This document shows positions 60,964-64,000 of a stretch of 64,000 bases of DNA, piece by piece. The notes beneath the pieces are model-generated. The model had not been told where the DNA came from. It saw only the letters and a list, made by a program, of their open reading frames with translations, and made no database searches. The translations under genes were made by a program, and so were the position numbers. How positions within the stretch are numbered: the first letter of the stretch is position 1; each line of letters begins with the position of its first letter. The DNA comes from DASQPR01 sp035713725 (lineage in GTDB: Bacteria > Actinomycetota > Actinomycetes > Mycobacteriales > Micromonosporaceae), in NCBI GenBank assembly GCA_035713725.1, contig DASTMZ010000008.1, positions 8,743-72,742 of the forward strand. Reading direction: 5' to 3'.

Positions 60964-62082
60964 CTACGCCTTCCGAGTCACGAGGTGCCGTGCGCCGTTG
61001 GACCGCGCGCCGGAACTGACCGAGCTGCGCAGGCGGTGGTCATCGACCGCGTCCCGATCAATCACGTCCGGATCAACCGTGTCCCGAGCGGCTGCGGATT
61101 GGTCGAAGGACGGACCGTCGGCACCAGCGTTCGAATGGTCGGCTGCATAGCTCAACGCGATCTGTCGGGCCGCCCACACATGCGTGTGCGCGGCGTGGCC
61201 GGCTGCTTCCGCGTCGCCGGCACTGATCGCGATCGCCAGCGCCTCGTGCTCTCGCCAGGAGTGCGGTGCGCGGCGTAGCGCAGTTTGCCGGTAGACCCAC
61301 TCCAAGCGGTCGTGCAGCGAATCCATCATGCTGACCAGCAGCGCGTTGCCGGACATGCGGCAGACTTCGGCGTGGAACGCGGTGTTCAACCTCGCGAGCT
61401 CGGTCACCGACGCTGTTAGACCTGACGGCGTAAGACCTGACGGCGCAACACCTGACGACTCGGCAGCCGATTTCCCAGCGGCAGCCGACTTCCCAGCGAC
61501 GTCCGAGTGCGCTCTGCCGGTCGAGTGCGCTCTGCCGGTCGAGTGCGGTCTGCCGGCCGAGTGCGCTCTCGGTGACGCAGTGGGCGCCGCGGCATCGGAT
61601 ACGCCGTTCTCAAGGGCTGCGAGACTGCCGGTCTCGGTCGCAGCGGTTTCGGCGACGATGCTCTGCAGCCGCGCGGCGCCGGCGGCGTCGATGCGCTGCG
61701 CGGCGAGTTGCGCGCTCAACACCTCAAGCGCGAGTCGCACCTCGAACAGGTTCTCGACGTCCTGCGTGGAAATGCTTGCCACCACGGCACCGCGTCGCGC
61801 GTGGGCGATCAGGAAACCCTCGCGCTCGAGTACGCGAATCGCCTCGCGCACCGGGTTTCGGGACACGCCGAAGTCCAGCGCGAGCCGATCCTCGGTCAGA
61901 CGGTGCCCTGGCGGGTATTCGCACTCGATGATCCGCCGACGCAGCTCCGCCACGACCTTGTCGCGCAGCGGCAAATGGTCCGCGCCGATCGTCGCGTTTT
62001 GGGGCATCGTTGCATTTTGGGGCGTTGCATTTTGGGGCGTTGCATCTTGGGGCACTGTCGCCTGGGGCACCACAGTCACCAC
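60964..62082 (-). CDS. GntR-family regulator (FCD type) with repeat insertions
   Basis: 372 residues against about 230-250 for the family. The wHTH is DKVVAELRRRIIECEYPPGH, then DRLALDFGVSRNPVREAIRVLEREGFL. The FCD ligand domain starts at VENLFEVRLALEVLSAQLA and resumes at LARLNTAFHAEVCRMSGN, with later metal-type His (HSWREHEALAIAI, GHAAHTHV). Between them lies a 75-residue low-complexity insert with HSTGRA (18-bp) and SGLTP (15-bp) units. NATPQ units occur at the N-terminus, and a Ser/Asp/Arg-rich tail ends the protein. It converges with the GGT gene and probably regulates the peptide module. Confidence 0.87.
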   Translation of the reverse strand: MVTVVPQATVPQDATPQNATPQNATMPQNATIGADHLPLRDKVVAELRRRIIECEYPPGHRLTEDRLALDFGVSRNPVREAIRVLEREGFLIAHARRGAVVASISTQDVENLFEVRLALEVLSAQLAAQRIDAAGAARLQSIVAETAATETGSLAALENGVSDAAAPTASPRAHSAGRPHSTGRAHSTGRAHSDVAGKSAAAGKSAAESSGVAPSGLTPSGLTASVTELARLNTAFHAEVCRMSGNALLVSMMDSLHDRLEWVYRQTALRRAPHSWREHEALAIAISAGDAEAAGHAAHTHVWAARQIALSYAADHSNAGADGPSFDQSAAARDTVDPDVIDRDAVDDHRLRSSVSSGARSNGARHLVTRKA

Positions 62083-62214
62083 TCACCTACCCAACGTGTC
62101 GTGCCTACCCTAGCGGTGGTGGCTGAAAAGTCGCTGGACGCTCGGTAAGAGTCGCCGGACCCGCGACATCCGTTGACCGAGACGGCGAGGCAGAGCACTT
62201 GGTATCGCTGACGC

Positions 62215-63468
62215 CTATCTGCGGGGATGGTACGGATTCCGTCGCGGTCGCTGCGCCGGGTCGACGTGCGGAGGCGGTACGAATTCGGGGTGTTTGTCCG
62301 GTGCCAGCCGCACGGCCCAGCCGCCGTGGTGGACGATGCGGTGATGGTAGTTGCAGAGCGCTACGCCGTTGTCGCGGTCGGTGCTGCCGCCGTCGACCCA
62401 GTGCTGGATGTGGTGGATCGTGGTCCAGCGCTGTGGTCGATCGCAGCCTGGGAACGCGCAGCCGTGATCGCGCAGCAGCACCGCCTGCCGGATGGCGCCG
62501 GTGAACAATCGGCGAGTCCGGCCGAGATTGATCGGCACGCCGGCTCCACCCAGCACCGCCGGGAGGATCTGCGCGTCGCAGGCGAGTCGGCGTACGGCAT
62601 CGGGCGACAACATCGCACCGGTATCCAGCTGACCGACAGCGACGTCGCGACGCAGCGCCTCCCAATCCACGGTGACGGTGATCTGCGGCGGTGTGCCGCC
62701 GTTCTGCGGTAGGCCACCGCTCGCGAGTGTCATTCGGCACACCTCGACGAGTGCGTCAGCGCGGCGGGCCGCCGGCAAGCGCAAATCGGGCCCATCCTCG
62801 CCCCGCAGCGGCTTCGCGAGCGGGTCGATGGCGGCGGTCACGATCGCCGCGCCCTCGGCATCGAGAACGCCCGACAGCCGGATCCCGCCCAGTCCGTCGG
62901 CCGACAGTGTGAAGCCGCGGCGTTCCCACGCGTGGCGCTCCTCGCGCTCGAGGCGTTCGCGCAACCGCCGGTCGGCGAGATCGGGATCGATGTGCGCGAT
63001 GATGCGCTCACTAAGCCGCTGCAACAACGTTGGTTCGAACTGCGAGGCGCACTCAACGAGCTGCGCCTCGACCTTGTCCACCAACGCCGGGTCGTCGGCC
63101 GGGATCGCGGCGAGCACCCGTCCGGCGGCCGCGGCCTGTCCGGCGTTGACCGTCCCCGACGCCATCGCGTCGGCGAGCACCGGCCGCGCGTCAAGCACCT
63201 CGCCGAGCGTGACGAGCTGGCGTGCGTCGCGCGCCGCGATGCGCAGCACGTCCCGCAACCATGCCACGGTCGACGTCGCCGCTTGACTGCGTGGCAGATC
63301 GCGACCGCGCGCCTCGTGAACCAGAGTGGCGAGCACGCCGGTCGCACGGGAGACCAACCCGGCGAGGTCGACCGTGGCGGCCACGAGCTCCTCGTCGGAG
63401 AACGCAAAGCCGGGCCGAGCCGCGAACGCGTCGACGCCGTCGACCGCCCGTGCCAGCTCGTCGTCCAT
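62215..63468 (-). CDS. DUF222/HNH endonuclease (13E12 repeat family)
   Basis: 417 residues from ATG 63468, the usual family start (MDDELARAVDGVDAF). DUF222 helical region covers about 20-290. The C-terminal HNH is CAFPGCDRPQRWTTIHHIQH, then WVDGGSTDRDNGVALCNYHH and RIVHHGGW, with two Cys pairs for a structural zinc. Such genes occur in many copies in actinobacterial genomes and are likely selfish or mobile-associated, though no inverted repeats or target duplications are seen here. Longer readings to 63753 translate the upstream repeat and are rejected. Confidence 0.9.
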   Translation of the reverse strand: MDDELARAVDGVDAFAARPGFAFSDEELVAATVDLAGLVSRATGVLATLVHEARGRDLPRSQAATSTVAWLRDVLRIAARDARQLVTLGEVLDARPVLADAMASGTVNAGQAAAAGRVLAAIPADDPALVDKVEAQLVECASQFEPTLLQRLSERIIAHIDPDLADRRLRERLEREERHAWERRGFTLSADGLGGIRLSGVLDAEGAAIVTAAIDPLAKPLRGEDGPDLRLPAARRADALVEVCRMTLASGGLPQNGGTPPQITVTVDWEALRRDVAVGQLDTGAMLSPDAVRRLACDAQILPAVLGGAGVPINLGRTRRLFTGAIRQAVLLRDHGCAFPGCDRPQRWTTIHHIQHWVDGGSTDRDNGVALCNYHHRIVHHGGWAVRLAPDKHPEFVPPPHVDPAQRPRRNPYHPRR

Positions 63469-63633
63469 GCATCGATTCTCGTACACGTGTACGACGATTT
63501 CGCGCCGCCGATCGGACAGCGGTCCACTGTGGCACATTCGCTCGGCACGCAGCGAAAACCTTGGCGCACCGGCAAACCAGCAAAGGCACAACCGATCGGC
63601 CGTCGACGACAGTGCCCAACGAGCGCCGCCGGC

Positions 63634-63779
63634 CGAGCGACATCCCCGTCGAGCGACATCCCGGCCGAGCGACATCCCCGTCGAGCGACATCCCCGCCGG
63701 GCGACATCCCCGCCGGGCGACATCCCCGCCAACCAACCCTTCCCGCCAACCAACCCTTCCCGCCGACCAGCCTTCCCGC
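63634..63779. repeat. 16/17-bp tandem repeats upstream of the DUF222-HNH gene
   Basis: Six 16-bp units of CGAGCGACATCCCCGT (63634-63729), then two 17-bp units of CAACCAACCCTTCCCGC and a 16-bp variant (63730-63779). The units share the CCCGC end. The 459-bp spacer (63469-63927) has no gene. Confidence 0.93.
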
Positions 63780-63858
63780 CGACAAGCGGTTGCAGCGCTG
63801 GGACCCGATCCGGTCCGGGCGGGGGATTTGAGCCCGTCTGGCGCTATAGCACCGATCA

Positions 63859-63879
63859 GGATACCCTCAGGGGGTATCC
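63859..63879 (+). promoter_or_regulatory. CsoR-family-type operator palindrome
   Basis: Arms GGATACCC and GGGTATCC (perfect) with a 5-bp centre TCAGG. ATACCC...GGGTAT palindromes are the known targets of CsoR/RcnR/CstR repressors, which sense copper, nickel or persulfides. It lies 49 bp before the last gene start. Confidence 0.72.
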
Positions 63880-63927
63880 TGCTAGGAGGCCATCGACGTA
63901 GGACGCGACCGACGTAGGAGGCGACTC

Positions 63928-64000
63928 GTGAGTCACGCCCCAGCTACGCGCAGCCCGGCGCCGCACGGCGAGCTGGCGCCGAGCACGGTCAGCAGTCGTA
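63928..64000 (+). CDS. N-terminus of a gene leaving the window
   Basis: The GTG at 63928 follows GTAGGAGG at 6-bp spacing and opens 24 codons (VSHAPATRSPAPHGELAPST) to the end of the window with no stop. The hydrophilic start is not diagnostic. The CsoR-type palindrome upstream suggests a copper- or sulfide-responsive unit, for example the repressor itself, a sulfurtransferase or a metal transporter. Identity unknown. Confidence 0.6.
   Translation, partial: MSHAPATRSPAPHGELAPSTVSSR

Noticed and set aside
62215..63468. Insertion sequence or homing element carrying the HNH gene
   Set aside because: No terminal inverted repeats, target-site duplication or interrupted gene were found; annotated as a plain DUF222-HNH gene.

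Overview
The window is high-GC DNA from an actinobacterium (Actinomycetota). Supporting signs are GC-rich third codon positions with long antisense shadow frames, frequent GTG/TTG starts, a GarA/OdhI-type FHA protein, an HspR-type HAIR operator in front of lon, IdeR/DtxR iron boxes, DinB/mycothiol-fold proteins, a DUF222-HNH (13E12-like) protein and a FolP2-like DHPS paralogue. The genus cannot be fixed from this sequence alone. I saw no rRNA, tRNA, CRISPR array, phage or intact insertion sequence.

Layout. 0-3.5 kb (minus): efeO (cut by the left edge), efeU with two IdeR boxes, a YidC-like insertase and a small membrane protein. 3.6-12.4 kb (plus): GarA-like FHA protein, a complete branched-chain amino-acid ABC importer (livK, then a strong hairpin, then livHMGF) and a complete polar amino-acid importer (SBP, permease, ATPase). 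12.6-17.6 kb (plus): paired FluC/CrcB fluoride channels, a siderophore-interacting protein, a DUF2630 protein and HAIR-controlled lon. 17.7-24 kb: a lipoprotein and a secreted SGNH hydrolase facing a LuxR-type regulator, DinB, an MFS/MarR efflux pair and a membrane protein. 24.2-28.8 kb: a 1,532-residue DUF4011 helicase fused to an MTES_1575/Vsr-like nuclease domain. 28.8-38.2 kb: small metabolic genes (VOC/AraC pair, MmcQ, APH, PrmC-like methyltransferase, DUF1295, DinB, DUF72, ClC channel, a lipoprotein and membrane proteins).

38.6-49.5 kb holds a tightly packed co-directional run: NDH-2, G6PDH, GH15 trehalase/glucoamylase-like enzyme, GMC dehydrogenase with a four-cysteine cluster, cydA, cydB, DUF1345 and FolP2-like DHPS. 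Most junctions overlap by 4 bp. It reads as a sugar-hydrolysis, sugar-oxidation and bd-oxidase unit. A RibD/Rv2671-like reductase converges on it. 50.6-62.1 kb carries a DUF885 metallopeptidase-like protein and an oligopeptide ABC importer (SBP, hairpin, B, C, D, F) followed by a gamma-glutamyltransferase-family enzyme and a divergent FCD-GntR regulator, probably one peptide-scavenging module. The right end has a DUF222-HNH protein and, behind a CsoR-type palindrome, the start of a gene that leaves the window.

The most unusual property of the window is a large number of short tandem repeats. Inside genes the units are 12, 15 or 18 bp and in frame, mostly at protein termini and linkers. Between genes they are 13-18 bp and often not multiples of three. 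Several lie across stop codons or stop/start junctions, so the gene boundary itself has been copied.
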